A stretch of 61,076 nt of DNA from Alicyclobacillus tolerans (GTDB lineage: Bacteria; Bacillota; Bacilli; Alicyclobacillales; Alicyclobacillaceae), in NCBI RefSeq assembly GCF_021739485.1, contig NZ_JAJFNK010000028.1, positions 1 to 61,076 of the forward strand, read 5' to 3'. The notes beneath the pieces are model-generated. The model saw only the letters and a list, made by a program, of their open reading frames with translations, ran no database searches and was not told the origin of the DNA. How positions within the stretch are numbered: the first letter of the stretch is position 1; each line of letters opens with the position of its first letter. A program made the position numbers and the translations under genes. Positions 15,646 to 24,180 of this stretch are shown in pieces.

Positions 15646-15984
15646 TTCAATACTCCTCCTGTATACCTTATCAACGGCTCGAACAGTAAATTTCTATAGC
15701 TTGTCAACGCCGCTGTCGCCTTGCTCGTTTGTGTAATGAGTTACTAACACTGACGAACGGGATCGTAAAAAGGTTTCAAGCAAAACGTAAAAATCCTGCA
15801 GAAACCACGGGTTTTATGGATTCGCTCACCGTTATAATAACAAATGCTTATTTAGACGATTTAAATCATTAATTGTACAAATGATCTAAGCGGCCGTATA
15901 CTCCAAAGTGCTTACTGTTCAAGGCCACGGCAAGCTTTAGCGGCCATACAGAGTAAAGAGCAAAAAGTGGAGGGGAACAGGAGA
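15646..15984. other. divergent promoter region for the lipoprotein and the sulfur operon
   Basis: The gap between divergently read genes holds the promoter and candidate operator at 15865-15902, listed separately. No small gene is supported in it. Confidence 0.45.
15865..15902 (+). promoter_or_regulatory. promoter and overlapping inverted repeat of the dsrE operon
   Basis: A -35 TTGTAC (15873-15878) and a -10 TATACT (15897-15902) are 18 bases apart, 82 bases before the dsrE-like start. An inverted repeat ATCATT-N9-AATGAT (15865-15870, 15880-15885) covers the -35, a position suited to a repressor. Which regulator would bind is unknown. Confidence 0.5.
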
Positions 15985-16380
15985 ATGGGAAAGCGTGTGG
16001 CAATCATTGCGTCTCACGGTGGTATGGAAACGGCATACAAGGCGATGAACATTGCGCTGGCTGCAACCGCGACGGACGCACAGGTGGAAATTTTCTTCAC
16101 TTTTGAGGGATTAGACATCATTCGAACCGATGCTTCCGACAGGTTGACCTTTGCGCCAGGCAAGGAACACTACGCAGAAGGCTTTCAAAAGGCAAACGTC
16201 CCGCCAGTTGCAGAGATGATGGAAATGGCTCAGGAAACCGGCGTAAGACTGATCGCTTGCCAAATGTCGATGGACGCGATGGGATTGACGCGGCAAGATT
16301 TCATCGACGGAATAGAAGTTGCGGGTGCTATGACGTTTTTGGACTTTGCCTACGATGCGGATGTCACTTTGACATTTTGA
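15985..16380 (+). CDS. DsrE/DsrF-like sulfurtransferase
   Basis: A small cytoplasmic protein of 132 residues of the DsrE family. It has a Rossmann-like start KRVAIIASHGGMETAYKAMNIALAAT, the strand VEIFFTFEGLDI, and a conserved Cys near residue 92 in LIACQMSMDAMGL, where DsrE2-type proteins carry persulfide. It would accept or donate sulfur with TusA. The ATG 15985 has GGAGGGGAACAGGAG before it. It is first of three genes (DsrE-like, TusA-rhodanese, TauE) in the same direction, a grouping known from sulfur-oxidising acidophiles. Confidence 0.86.
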   Translation: MGKRVAIIASHGGMETAYKAMNIALAATATDAQVEIFFTFEGLDIIRTDASDRLTFAPGKEHYAEGFQKANVPPVAEMMEMAQETGVRLIACQMSMDAMGLTRQDFIDGIEVAGAMTFLDFAYDADVTLTF

Positions 16381-16489
16381 ATACTGCACATTCTCGAAAG
16401 TTCAAAACCGGTGGTGTTCGGCTCTATTTGAGACAGCTGACTGATAGCTGATGTGGATATCTGATTGAGAGAAAAGTGGAGGGATGAAC

Positions 16490-17095
16490 ATGAACCCAAT
16501 CCTATTAGACCGTGTGGACAAATACGTGGACTGCAAGGGCTTGTCTTGCCCAATGCCGATTGTAAAGACCAAGCGGGCCATTGACGAGATGCAGCCTGGC
16601 CAGGTGCTGGAAGTTGCGGCGACTGACCCTGGGTCCGTGGCAGATGTGAAAAGCTGGGCCGTGCGGACGGGTCATCAATTCTTGGGGACTCTCGAGGAAA
16701 GCGGGCTGTTCAAGCACTACATCCGGCGGGCGGACCCGATGGACGTCAAGGAGGAGAAGAAGCATCCTCACACGATTACTAACGCAAGGCTTCAAGAAAA
16801 GCTGGCTCAGGGAGAAGTGGTGATTCTCGACGTCCGGGAACCGATGGAGTACTCGTTTGGGCACATTCCAGGTGCGCGATCGATTCCCCTCGGCCAACTG
16901 ACAGACTGGATTCCAAGACTGAAAGAGCTGTCGGATCAAGAGATACATGTGGTGTGTCAAACAGGAAACCGCAGTGACATGGCTTGTCAAATCTTAAGCG
17001 AGAACGGATTCGCACAGGTGTTGAACGCTGTCGAAGGGATGCAGAACTGGAATGGACCGGCCGATGCGGAGGTCAACGGACGCGTCGAAGGGTAA
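16490..17095 (+). CDS. TusA-rhodanese fusion sulfurtransferase
   Basis: Two sulfur-carrier domains are fused in about 201 residues. Residues 1-75 are TusA-like with DCKGLSCPMPIVKTK, where the Cys of CPMP carries the persulfide. Residues about 90-195 are a rhodanese domain with DVREPMEYSFGHIPGARSIP and the active-site loop VCQTGNRSD, whose Cys is the catalytic nucleophile. The enzyme could take sulfane sulfur and pass it between domains and to the DsrE-like protein upstream. The start ATG 16490 is 8 bases after GTGGAGG; the ATG at 16484 is too close. Intact active-site Cys residues in both domains argue that it is functional. Confidence 0.9.
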   Translation: MNPILLDRVDKYVDCKGLSCPMPIVKTKRAIDEMQPGQVLEVAATDPGSVADVKSWAVRTGHQFLGTLEESGLFKHYIRRADPMDVKEEKKHPHTITNARLQEKLAQGEVVILDVREPMEYSFGHIPGARSIPLGQLTDWIPRLKELSDQEIHVVCQTGNRSDMACQILSENGFAQVLNAVEGMQNWNGPADAEVNGRVEG

Positions 17096-17249
17096 CGGGG
17101 GTGGCTTGAAAAAGTGGTCAGCGAGGTGAGGTTTGGGGGGGACTGTGCAAAGTGAGGAGTTCTTTGCACAGGTTCCTCTTGAACGCTTTTTTTTACCTCC
17201 TCGAATACCTTTGCGGGTATTCACATTCGCAGGGAAAGGTGGTTTAAAT

Positions 17250-18047
17250 ATGCCTCATCTTACGGCTATACAGTCCATTCTGTCGGTTCTATCCGGAGGC
17301 ATCGTCGGGTTTACGCTCGGACTGATCGGCGGAGGCGGGTCGATTCTGGCGGTCCCGCTGCTCTTGTACTTGGTGGGGTTACGCGATCCCCATGTGGTCA
17401 TTGGCAGCACCGCTTTGGCGGTATCTGTCAATGCGTTTATGAACCTCATCCCGCACTGGCGGTCCGGGAATGTGCGTTGGAAAGCGGCTGTTTTGTTTGC
17501 CATTCCGGGGGCGATTGGAGCCTATATCGGCTCTATTTTTGGGAAAATGGTCAACGACAACCAAATCCTGTTTCTCTTTGCCATTTTGATGATTGTGATC
17601 GCGATTTTAATGCTTCGACCCAGAAATCAAGCGGCCGTTGACACCTCCTCCACCCGTGTCAAGGTGCAGCCTTTGCGGGTGGTCCCCTCCGGGTTCTCGA
17701 CGGGCGCCGTTGCGGGGTTCTTTGGCATCGGTGGAGGCTTCTTGATTGTTCCTGGACTGGTTTTTTCGACGGGCATGGGGATGATTGAAGCGATTGCCAC
17801 TTCGTTGTTCTCCGTAGGCACATTTGGCCTGACCACCGCGGTTTCGTATGCAGCGTCTGGATACGTCGATTGGTACGTCGTCGCGCTATACATCTTGGGC
17901 GGATTGGCTGGCGGGGTTATCGGCGCACGGCTTGCCACCCGGATGGCTCGGTCCAAGCGCCTTTTGCAGATGGTCTTCTCTTTGGTCATCATCGCTGTGG
18001 CGTGTTACATGCTTTACAAAAACCTTTCGGCGTTCCACATTGTATGA
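17250..18047 (+). CDS. sulfite exporter TauE/SafE family membrane protein
   Basis: About 265 residues with eight hydrophobic helices in two homologous halves. Each half begins with a glycine-rich signature: GFTLGLIGGGGSILAVPLLLYL and GAVAGFFGIGGGFLIVPGLV. TauE/SafE (DUF81) proteins export sulfite, sulfoacetate or other organosulfur anions. The start ATG 17250 has AAAGGTGG upstream; a longer N-terminal extension is open but lacks support. Third gene of the sulfur operon, so export of sulfite or thiosulfate produced by the sulfurtransferases is the likely job. Substrate not proven. Confidence 0.9.
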   Translation: MPHLTAIQSILSVLSGGIVGFTLGLIGGGGSILAVPLLLYLVGLRDPHVVIGSTALAVSVNAFMNLIPHWRSGNVRWKAAVLFAIPGAIGAYIGSIFGKMVNDNQILFLFAILMIVIAILMLRPRNQAAVDTSSTRVKVQPLRVVPSGFSTGAVAGFFGIGGGFLIVPGLVFSTGMGMIEAIATSLFSVGTFGLTTAVSYAASGYVDWYVVALYILGGLAGGVIGARLATRMARSKRLLQMVFSLVIIAVACYMLYKNLSAFHIV

Positions 18048-18059
18048 AACATTGATTGT

Positions 18060-18104
18060 ATGAAACGTATGAAACGTATGAAACGTATGAAACGTATGAA
18101 ACAT
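18060..18104 (+). repeat. 9-bp tandem repeats ATGAAACGT
   Basis: Four identical 9-bp units start at 18060, 18069, 18078 and 18087, followed by ATGAAACAT; another ATGAAACAT lies at 18043. The first of these begins at the TauE stop region, so slippage could change the transcript end but not the protein. Confidence 0.93.
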
Positions 18105-18247
18105 TGTATAAAACTCGCCTCAATGAACAAGATGCCCTTGGCTAGGGTTCACCCCCAAGCTTGGGGCATCTCAGCATTCCTGGCATCCGGCATTCCTGGC
18201 ATCGCGTTCAAGGAGAACCGCGCGATTGGAACGCGCGGCGTGAGGTT

Positions 18248-18685
18248 TCAGGCTTTAGACTCAAACAAGGAGAGGTATTCGCCGTAGCCCTCTCGTTCCA
18301 GGTCCTCTTTTGGAATAAAGCGCAGCGAAGCGGAGTTGATGCAATACCGCAGACCGCCCGTTTCTAAAGGGCCGTCTTCGAAAACGTGGCCCAGGTGGGA
18401 ATCGGCATCGCGGCTGCGCACTTCCCGGCGGATCATCCCGTGGGAGTAATCCATCTTCTCTGCGACGAGATCGTCCATTAACGGTCTGGTAAAACTCGGC
18501 CAACCACATCCAGAATCGTATTTTTCCAGAGAGGAAAACAACGCCTTGCCGGATACGACGTCTACGTAAATTCCGTCTTGGTGGTTATTCCAATACTCGT
18601 TCTGAAAAGGCGGTTCAGTCGCGTTATGCTGTGTCACCTCGTATTGAATAGGGGTGAGTTTCAGACGCAGTTGTTCTTTATTCAT
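18248..18685 (-). CDS. msrB: peptide-methionine (R)-S-oxide reductase
   Basis: Repairs methionine-R-sulfoxide in proteins. About 145 residues covering a complete MsrB domain: [18 protein letters not shown] at the start, [10 protein letters not shown] in the middle, [17 protein letters not shown] and the catalytic Cys in [11 protein letters not shown]. The CxxC zinc pairs of some members are absent, as in several Bacillota forms. I chose ATG 18685, which has GGGAGG 9 bases upstream; the much longer open frame upstream is not supported. No msrA gene is adjacent. Read opposite to the NUDIX gene. Confidence 0.94.
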   Translation of the reverse strand: MNKEQLRLKLTPIQYEVTQHNATEPPFQNEYWNNHQDGIYVDVVSGKALFSSLEKYDSGCGWPSFTRPLMDDLVAEKMDYSHGMIRREVRSRDADSHLGHVFEDGPLETGGLRYCINSASLRFIPKEDLEREGYGEYLSLFESKA

Positions 18686-18848
18686 CCTTCGAAGCCTCCC
18701 TTTCCATGCTTCAATTTTAACGGTCATCCTCAGAACCCGCAAAGTTTTAAGGCGGTAAAGTTGACGGAAACTTGCGCTTTCTACGGAATCCCCGCGGAAT
18801 GTTAAAATGGTGGTACGCAGAACGTATTCGGACGGAGGGCTCATTCGG

Positions 18849-19472
18849 ATGGAAATCATCGACGTTGTGGACGAGCACCTTCAAAAGCGCGGGACAGCGA
18901 CCCGCGCCGAAGTGCACGAAAAGGGTTACTGGCATCAAACTTTTCACTGTTGGGTGGTCTTTTGCGAGGATTCGCAAGCGTGCGTCGTTCTTCAGAGGCG
19001 CAGTGCCGCAAAGGACACCAACCCCAACAAATTGGATGTCAGTTGTGCGGGTCACCTGATGGCCGGTGAACGCGTTGAAGACGGAGTGCGGGAATTAGAG
19101 GAGGAATTGGGAATTGAGGTCCCGTTCAAAGAATTGACCGCATTGGGGGTGCATAAGCACCAGTTTCGGAACGAAAAAATTCAGGACAACGAGTTTTCAC
19201 ATGTTTTTGGGCTTAAAAGCCTTCGGTCACTCAAGGAATACGAGCCTCAATGGGAGGAAATCAGCGGACTTTACCAGGCCAAAATCTCCGAGTTGATGCT
19301 TCTTTTTCGAGGTCAGAGCGCGGACGTCGAAATTCAAGGGTTGAAGATGGAGCCGGACGGGCACGTCGAATTTGAGACGGCAAGGGTCGGAGTAGCGGAG
19401 TTCGTCCTGCGCCAAGACGATTATTACCTCAAAGTTTTGGACGGGCTTTTGAACCTGGCGAACTGCCGCTGA
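18849..19472 (+). CDS. NUDIX hydrolase
   Basis: About 207 residues. The Nudix box [22 protein letters not shown] matches G-x5-E-x7-R-E-U-x-E-E-x-G-U. The flanking [10 protein letters not shown] and the N-terminal HKGYW-like segment ([15 protein letters not shown]) recall the isopentenyl-diphosphate isomerase-like/YfcD subgroup. It would hydrolyse a nucleoside diphosphate derivative or a related diphosphate. The start ATG 18849 follows GGAGGG by 9 bases. Confidence 0.88.
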   Translation: MEIIDVVDEHLQKRGTATRAEVHEKGYWHQTFHCWVVFCEDSQACVVLQRRSAAKDTNPNKLDVSCAGHLMAGERVEDGVRELEEELGIEVPFKELTALGVHKHQFRNEKIQDNEFSHVFGLKSLRSLKEYEPQWEEISGLYQAKISELMLLFRGQSADVEIQGLKMEPDGHVEFETARVGVAEFVLRQDDYYLKVLDGLLNLANCR

Positions 19473-19481
19473 GTTGTCGTT

Positions 19482-20303
19482 TCACCAACGCCTGACTTGT
19501 CCGCCAATGACGTCGCGCGTCGGGATGATCGAGATGACCGCACTGGGGTCCAAGTCGAGCACAGCTTCTTTTACGTCGCTGAGCTGTTCGTCCACAATGA
19601 CCGAATACACCATCTCGCGGTTGCGGTTTTGCGGCAATTGGCCGTTTACCAAGGTGGCTTCGGTGTGGATGGTCGTCCGCAGCATCTCTATGACCTCTTG
19701 GCCGCGATTTGTCACAATCATGAGGGAGATTTTGTCCATGTGGTGCAGTACAGTGTCGTACGTTTTGGACGCCACAAAAATGGAAATCAGAGTGTACAGG
19801 GCGGACTCGATGTCAAATGCCAACGCTGACGCAATGACGATGGCCCCGTTGATGACCAGGTTCGTGGTGCCAAAGCCGATGCCTCCAAAGCGGGCCAGTG
19901 CTCTGGATACGATGTCAAACCCACCAGCGGAGCCGTCGAACCGCAAAATCAGCCCAGCACCAAATCCAACCGCCACACCGCCGCAGACACTGGCCAAAAG
20001 GGGGTCATCGGTAAGGTGGTGCGGAACCTGGAGCAAGCTTAAAAAAGCGGATTGCTCGAACACCGCCAACACCGTATACGCAGTGAACCTGCGGCCGATG
20101 TAACTGTATCCCAACAACAAGAGCGGGATGTTGAATGCGAGAAACTGCATGCCGATGGGCCAACCGAACAGGTTATACAACAGGATACAGACACCGGCGA
20201 GTCCGCTGGTGATAAGATGAGCTGGAACAATGAATTCGTTGACACCAAACGCGATGATATACGATCCGACTGTAATCATGAACGCGTCTCGAAGTAACCT
20301 CAT
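19482..20303 (-). CDS. YitT family membrane protein (DUF161/DUF2179)
   Basis: About 273 residues: five or six hydrophobic helices (residues 5-175) with the repeated motif of DUF161, then a cytoplasmic DUF2179 domain at about 200-273 (TNRGQEVIEMLRTTIHTEATLVNG). YitT proteins are widespread in Bacillota and their transport role is unsettled. The ATG 20303 has GGGAGAG upstream. It converges with the NUDIX gene with only 9 bases between. Confidence 0.9.
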   Translation of the reverse strand: MRLLRDAFMITVGSYIIAFGVNEFIVPAHLITSGLAGVCILLYNLFGWPIGMQFLAFNIPLLLLGYSYIGRRFTAYTVLAVFEQSAFLSLLQVPHHLTDDPLLASVCGGVAVGFGAGLILRFDGSAGGFDIVSRALARFGGIGFGTTNLVINGAIVIASALAFDIESALYTLISIFVASKTYDTVLHHMDKISLMIVTNRGQEVIEMLRTTIHTEATLVNGQLPQNRNREMVYSVIVDEQLSDVKEAVLDLDPSAVISIIPTRDVIGGQVRRW

Positions 20304-20632
20304 AACACTCTCCCGGTTTTAAATTGAGTCGAGTTCTTGCCTGGTGGAGTACAGGCAGAAGTTTGGTTGTTTTTTCAACTTGTCCGCCGCGTCTTTACAA
20401 AGGTATGTTTCGAACGGTTGAGGTATTCGTACAAGTCTGAACGGGCGGTGGCCGAGGAGGTCTGTTCGGGGATTGCATGACTTCCATCCATATAAAGGAT
20501 GTAACCGAAGCTGGAATTGGAACGTCTATAACTTGGGTGAACGTGAATGGTGTCCCAGAGTAGGATACATTGCGTCAACTTATTTTTTCGATGCGTTGTA
20601 TCTACGATTATATTGAGAAAGAGTGAAATCCA
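20304..20632. other. divergent intergenic region
   Basis: About 330 bases between yitT and a lipoprotein gene. A minus-strand frame at 20375-20578 is open with a plausible end (SDLYEYLNRSKHTF), but no ribosome site was found, so no gene is called. Confidence 0.35.
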
Positions 20633-22090
20633 ATGAATAGACGCCTGGTCGCCAAGGGCACCGTCATATCCACTGCGATCCTGTTAGCTGCCGGGTTGGC
20701 GGGATGTACAACGCAAGCTGGACCCGCGAACAACACGTCTTCGCCTAGTTCCAGCGGGAATGCGAAACCGGGGCCGAGTGCTTCCCCGAGCAGTACCGTA
20801 TCGAGTTCAAATACTTCGCAGAACCCAGCAAACACCGTGCAGAACCCATCTGCTGCGCAAAATCCAGCGAACGGTACGCCTGCAAATACTTCCGCCCTTT
20901 CCGGAAATGGGTCCCGCGCGAGTACGCAGGTCGCCTACGGGTGGAGGTACCTGTCCTTGACTCCAACCTTTCGCGCAGGGTCTCAGATTGTCGGGCTGCA
21001 ACCCATTGGGAACGCCATCGAAGTGCACGTTTCTAGTGTCAAGGTCAGTGGACACACCTATCAGAACGTTTACCAGCAGGCTTCGCTGGGTACGACAAAT
21101 TGGAGATTTTCCGGTGCCGCGGTGTCGTCCTCCAAGCCGACTGCGTACGCAGGAGACTGGTCTTTGCAGTTCGGGTCGACCGTTGGAGCTTCGCCGATGA
21201 CGATCTCGCTGGTTAACCGCGGACGTGCGGTGTTTTCGCTGCCGTCGTCCATTCCGGGGTATGCATCCGAGATCAATCCAGCGGTAGGTTCACCGGGAGG
21301 GTGGGACAACCAGGTCATTGGACGGAGTGGTTCTTGGGTCTGGCTCGCCATGAAAGGGCCGAAACTTCCTCCCGTCCAAAACATGGGCCTCGTTTGGAGG
21401 TTCAGGTACTGGAACCGCATCGTCGCTATTGACACCCATTCTTGGAAGACGGTTGTATACAGCATTCCGCGATCGACATCGGACGTGGATACGTGGGGCA
21501 ATCCGCCCGCCTTTGCGGTCTCCCATGGCGCCGTGTACATCGGTACCGGAAAATGGCTGGGCGTGTTTCCTGTCAACCCGGGCGATGCAGGAGTCGGTGC
21601 GGCAAGCAACGTCACAGCTGCGACGGGTAACTTGTCCAGCAACGCGATCGCGTTGCCCGTTCTTCAACCGGAACCCGCAAGTGTGGTGCAAGCCGATGGT
21701 CAAAAGATGCTTCAGACTTTATCCGGCCTGAAGACTTCTGCAGCCGACAGCCTAGCCGCGTTCTGGAACAACTACGTCATGAAAGGCGATCAACAGGCAG
21801 ACGCAGCCTCTTCGTGGATCATGCAGCCCACCCTGTTTAACCATGGGGACTTTCCAGAGTCGTTGATCTGGGCGGTGAACTTCCCGCTGATACCGGGCAG
21901 TTCTGTGGATCAACAGCGGACCAAACTGCTGTCCGAGATTGAGCAGGAGTTGAAGAGTCCGTTACCAACTTCTATGATCGCCTTCTCAACTCCTCAGCAA
22001 GCGCGCGACCACTTTCACAGCGAGCCGCCGACTTCTTTGCCTGGATACACCATTCAAAACGGGTATTACGTCAGAAGTTCCGGACAGTAA
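20633..22090 (+). CDS. lipoprotein of unknown function, possible beta-propeller
   Basis: About 485 residues. A lipoprotein signal ends in lipobox LAGC (Cys near residue 25), followed by a low-complexity Asn/Ser/Pro linker to about residue 100. The main part (about 105-330) is beta-rich with repeated Trp/Gly turns such as VWLAMKG, IVAIDTHSWKTVVYSIP and GAVYIGTGKW, which suggests a propeller-like domain. A C-terminal alpha/beta part follows. No family is recognised. The ATG 20633 has GAAAGAGTG upstream. Probably on the outer face of the membrane. Confidence 0.72.
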   Translation: MNRRLVAKGTVISTAILLAAGLAGCTTQAGPANNTSSPSSSGNAKPGPSASPSSTVSSSNTSQNPANTVQNPSAAQNPANGTPANTSALSGNGSRASTQVAYGWRYLSLTPTFRAGSQIVGLQPIGNAIEVHVSSVKVSGHTYQNVYQQASLGTTNWRFSGAAVSSSKPTAYAGDWSLQFGSTVGASPMTISLVNRGRAVFSLPSSIPGYASEINPAVGSPGGWDNQVIGRSGSWVWLAMKGPKLPPVQNMGLVWRFRYWNRIVAIDTHSWKTVVYSIPRSTSDVDTWGNPPAFAVSHGAVYIGTGKWLGVFPVNPGDAGVGAASNVTAATGNLSSNAIALPVLQPEPASVVQADGQKMLQTLSGLKTSAADSLAAFWNNYVMKGDQQADAASSWIMQPTLFNHGDFPESLIWAVNFPLIPGSSVDQQRTKLLSEIEQELKSPLPTSMIAFSTPQQARDHFHSEPPTSLPGYTIQNGYYVRSSGQ

Positions 22091-22202
22091 AAAGTCGTAG
22101 GCTTCGTACAGGCCGTCTCTTCGCAAAGGCAATCTCTGCATGCCGGCCATCTCCTTGCCCAGGGAATCTCTTTGCAAAGGCAGGAGTTGATCGGCCGAGT
22201 GG

Positions 22203-23060
22203 TCACCAGGCGGGGCGCACCCCATTGAGAAGGTCCCACGTATTGAGTCCGAACGTGTACTGAAAGTGTGGGTAATCGACAATGGACTTGAAGGTGCCGC
22301 CCCATTGCAGACCTACTTGTTGGCCTAATTGACCCATTTGGATGAACTTTTGTGTATCGGTCGACATTTTCCCGTTTTCAAAGGGTGCGGCATCAAAGGC
22401 CAATCCCCAATTGTGATACGAATCTCCTCCGCGAGCATTCGTCACAATTTGCCCAGGTGCCCATCGGCCTTGGGCAAACAACCGATCCTCTTCGTCCCAA
22501 CTGCGAAAGGCCGTCGTAATGCGGATGTCCAGGTTGTTTTCCTGAGTCAACTGAAGAAATCTCCTGGCAAGCAGCGCGACATACGGGTGAAGTGAAGTTA
22601 AGTCATTTGAACTGGGGCGGTATTCGTAATTGTCTTTAGGGCGGGGATTGAACAGCCTCTGACGGGTTCTCGGGTCTACAATGCCCGAAGGATAAAGGCC
22701 GTTGTCGCTCTGGAACGTCCGTACGGCGCTCGTGGTAACGGGTCCAAACCAGCCGTCTGGGGCGCCGGCGCGATATCCGTTGAGATTCAACAGGTTTTGT
22801 ACCGCTCGGACGTTGTCATTGAGGACTTTCCACGTAGAAGTGCTGACGATTCCGTTTGAATTTAATAAAAATCGGTCTTGGAAGTTTTTTATAGCCTCTT
22901 CCGTCTTCGTATCGAAAACTCCGTCTATTGCAAATCCATTGTAGTTCAGAGCTAACCCATTTACGTTCATTTGAAGCCATTTCACATACGAACCCCTGGA
23001 TCCGACTTTAAGGGTAGGCAGTGCGGGCATAACGATAACCCCATTTCTGATGAGAGTCAC
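22203..23060 (-). CDS. M15 peptidase with two peptidoglycan-binding domains
   Basis: About 285 residues: two PG_binding_1 domains (about 13-65 and 67-112, with GVFDTKTEEAIKNFQ and GWFGPVTTSAVRTFQ), then an M15 D,D- or L,D-peptidase domain related to CwlK/endolysins. The zinc ligands are in DSYHNWGLAFD and DYPHFQ, the usual His-Asp and His pair. No signal peptide is visible at the GTG start or the nearby ATG, so export would need lysis, holin action or a missed start. Its role may be in spore or mother-cell wall breakdown, or it may be of phage origin. No phage genes surround it. Confidence 0.87.
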   Translation of the reverse strand: MTLIRNGVIVMPALPTLKVGSRGSYVKWLQMNVNGLALNYNGFAIDGVFDTKTEEAIKNFQDRFLLNSNGIVSTSTWKVLNDNVRAVQNLLNLNGYRAGAPDGWFGPVTTSAVRTFQSDNGLYPSGIVDPRTRQRLFNPRPKDNYEYRPSSNDLTSLHPYVALLARRFLQLTQENNLDIRITTAFRSWDEEDRLFAQGRWAPGQIVTNARGGDSYHNWGLAFDAAPFENGKMSTDTQKFIQMGQLGQQVGLQWGGTFKSIVDYPHFQYTFGLNTWDLLNGVRPAW

Positions 23061-23344
23061 TTCTCGTCTTTTGATGGGACATGGGTTCTGTCTAAACGAA
23101 TGTCCTGCATCAGTCTATGGGCGGACGCAAGGTTTTGCTCCCGGAAAGCCGAAGTGCCGCTGGGTCGCTGTTTTCATCGACGCGCATGCCTAGCGCGCCA
23201 ACACTTCGCAAGAGGGTTTTTTTGTTTTGAGCATACAGCCGGAGGTCCTGCCGCATATTAACAAAGGGTCGTCCGCATACAGCACCGGGCGACATGTCTT
23301 TTATGAAGAGCCATCCTAAACTTAAAAGGGAGGTCAGACGCCAG
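23061..23344 (+). other. leader region with a structured-RNA-like segment
   Basis: Upstream of the Gly/Ala-rich lipoprotein gene, 23115-23230 contains GGACGCAAGG, a small GCAA-GGTT-TTGC hairpin, GCCGAAGTG with its complement CACTTCGC, a CGCGC/GCGCG hairpin and a T7 run at 23218-23225. This could be an RNA leader with a terminator, but I cannot match it to a named riboswitch class. Confidence 0.35.
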
Positions 23345-24058
23345 GTGAAATTCAATACGATTGCAACCGCTTTAGCGGTGACAATGCTCGTTCCTCTGGC
23401 CGGGTGCGGCAACATGGGGACTGCAGGCAATGCTGCAAACGCGGCTGGCAATGCGGCTGGATTTGTTGGGAATGAAGTGGGGAACACCGTCAGACAAGGT
23501 GCAAATGCCGTTGGCAATATCACCGGTATGGGTCCTCATCGGGGAGCGGGGGCCATGGCCGGCAACGGGGCACCGGTTGCTTATCATGGGCATTCCGTGA
23601 TTGTAGACTCAGCGACAAAAACGGTCCGGGTTCGGATGGACGACATGACAAGCGGGAATGCAGGTCGGGTTGGGGCTGCGGCTTCAAGAGCCATGGTTGG
23701 AAATGGAAATGGACTGCACATTGCAGTGCCAACAGGATGGACCATTGACGTTTCCCGTGCCAATACAGCCGGAAACGCAGTCTCAATTGTGCCGTACGTC
23801 GGCCGCGACGGCAGGAACGCTGCTGGAATGACCGGCGGCACTGCGGGTGCCGTTGCAGGAAGGACGGCTCCAACACCGGGAACCGCGGGTACGGCAGGTT
23901 CGCCGACTCGGGGCGCCATTACGACTCATGTGTTTAAGGCGAATCACCCAGGACAATATGCCATTGTTACCCATGGGGCCAGGGGGCAGGTGTTGGACGT
24001 GATCACGGTGTCCGACGCGGTCCGGATGCCCACCATTTCTGCCAATAACACTTGGTAA
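23345..24058 (+). CDS. Gly/Ala-rich lipoprotein with sulfocyanin-like core
   Basis: The GTG start at 23345 is preceded by GGGAGG and gives a short lipoprotein signal with lipobox LAGC; an ATG at 23294 would add 17 basic residues. The mature protein (about 237 residues in all) has a low-complexity part with repeated GNAxNAAGN. A core follows in which GLHIAVPTGWTIDVSRANTAGNAVSIV resembles the sulfocyanin/cupredoxin strand pattern. The closing GQYAIVTHGARGQVLDVITV sits where copper members have Cys, His and Met, but those ligands are missing. Probably a surface protein with a degenerate cupredoxin fold. The family link is tentative. Confidence 0.62.
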   Translation: MKFNTIATALAVTMLVPLAGCGNMGTAGNAANAAGNAAGFVGNEVGNTVRQGANAVGNITGMGPHRGAGAMAGNGAPVAYHGHSVIVDSATKTVRVRMDDMTSGNAGRVGAAASRAMVGNGNGLHIAVPTGWTIDVSRANTAGNAVSIVPYVGRDGRNAAGMTGGTAGAVAGRTAPTPGTAGTAGSPTRGAITTHVFKANHPGQYAIVTHGARGQVLDVITVSDAVRMPTISANNTW

Positions 24059-24069
24059 CACTGGTCCGT

Positions 24070-24114
24070 AAAAAAACGTCCGCTGCCCCTCTTGGAGGCG
24101 GCGGACGTTTTTTT
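24070..24114. terminator. bidirectional terminator
   Basis: A perfect 14-bp stem (24070-24083 with 24101-24114) is bounded by seven A and seven T residues. It can end the lipoprotein gene on plus and the peroxidase gene on minus. Confidence 0.93.
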
Positions 24115-24180
24115 GAGAGAGAGCCGCCTCACGGCATACCCCTCGCTTTGTTTGACTTTGCCTTGTTGTTTGTCTTTGCT

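Noticed and set aside
18060..18104. Repeat tract considered as a CRISPR array
   Set aside because: The units are 9 bp with no spacers.
20375..20578. 67-aa minus ORF upstream of yitT
   Set aside because: The C-terminal half looks protein-like, but no start with ribosome site could be found.
23115..23230. Call as c-di-GMP-I riboswitch
   Set aside because: GACGCAA is present, but the upstream GGCAAACC segment and the tetraloop-receptor pattern are not; kept only as a candidate leader.
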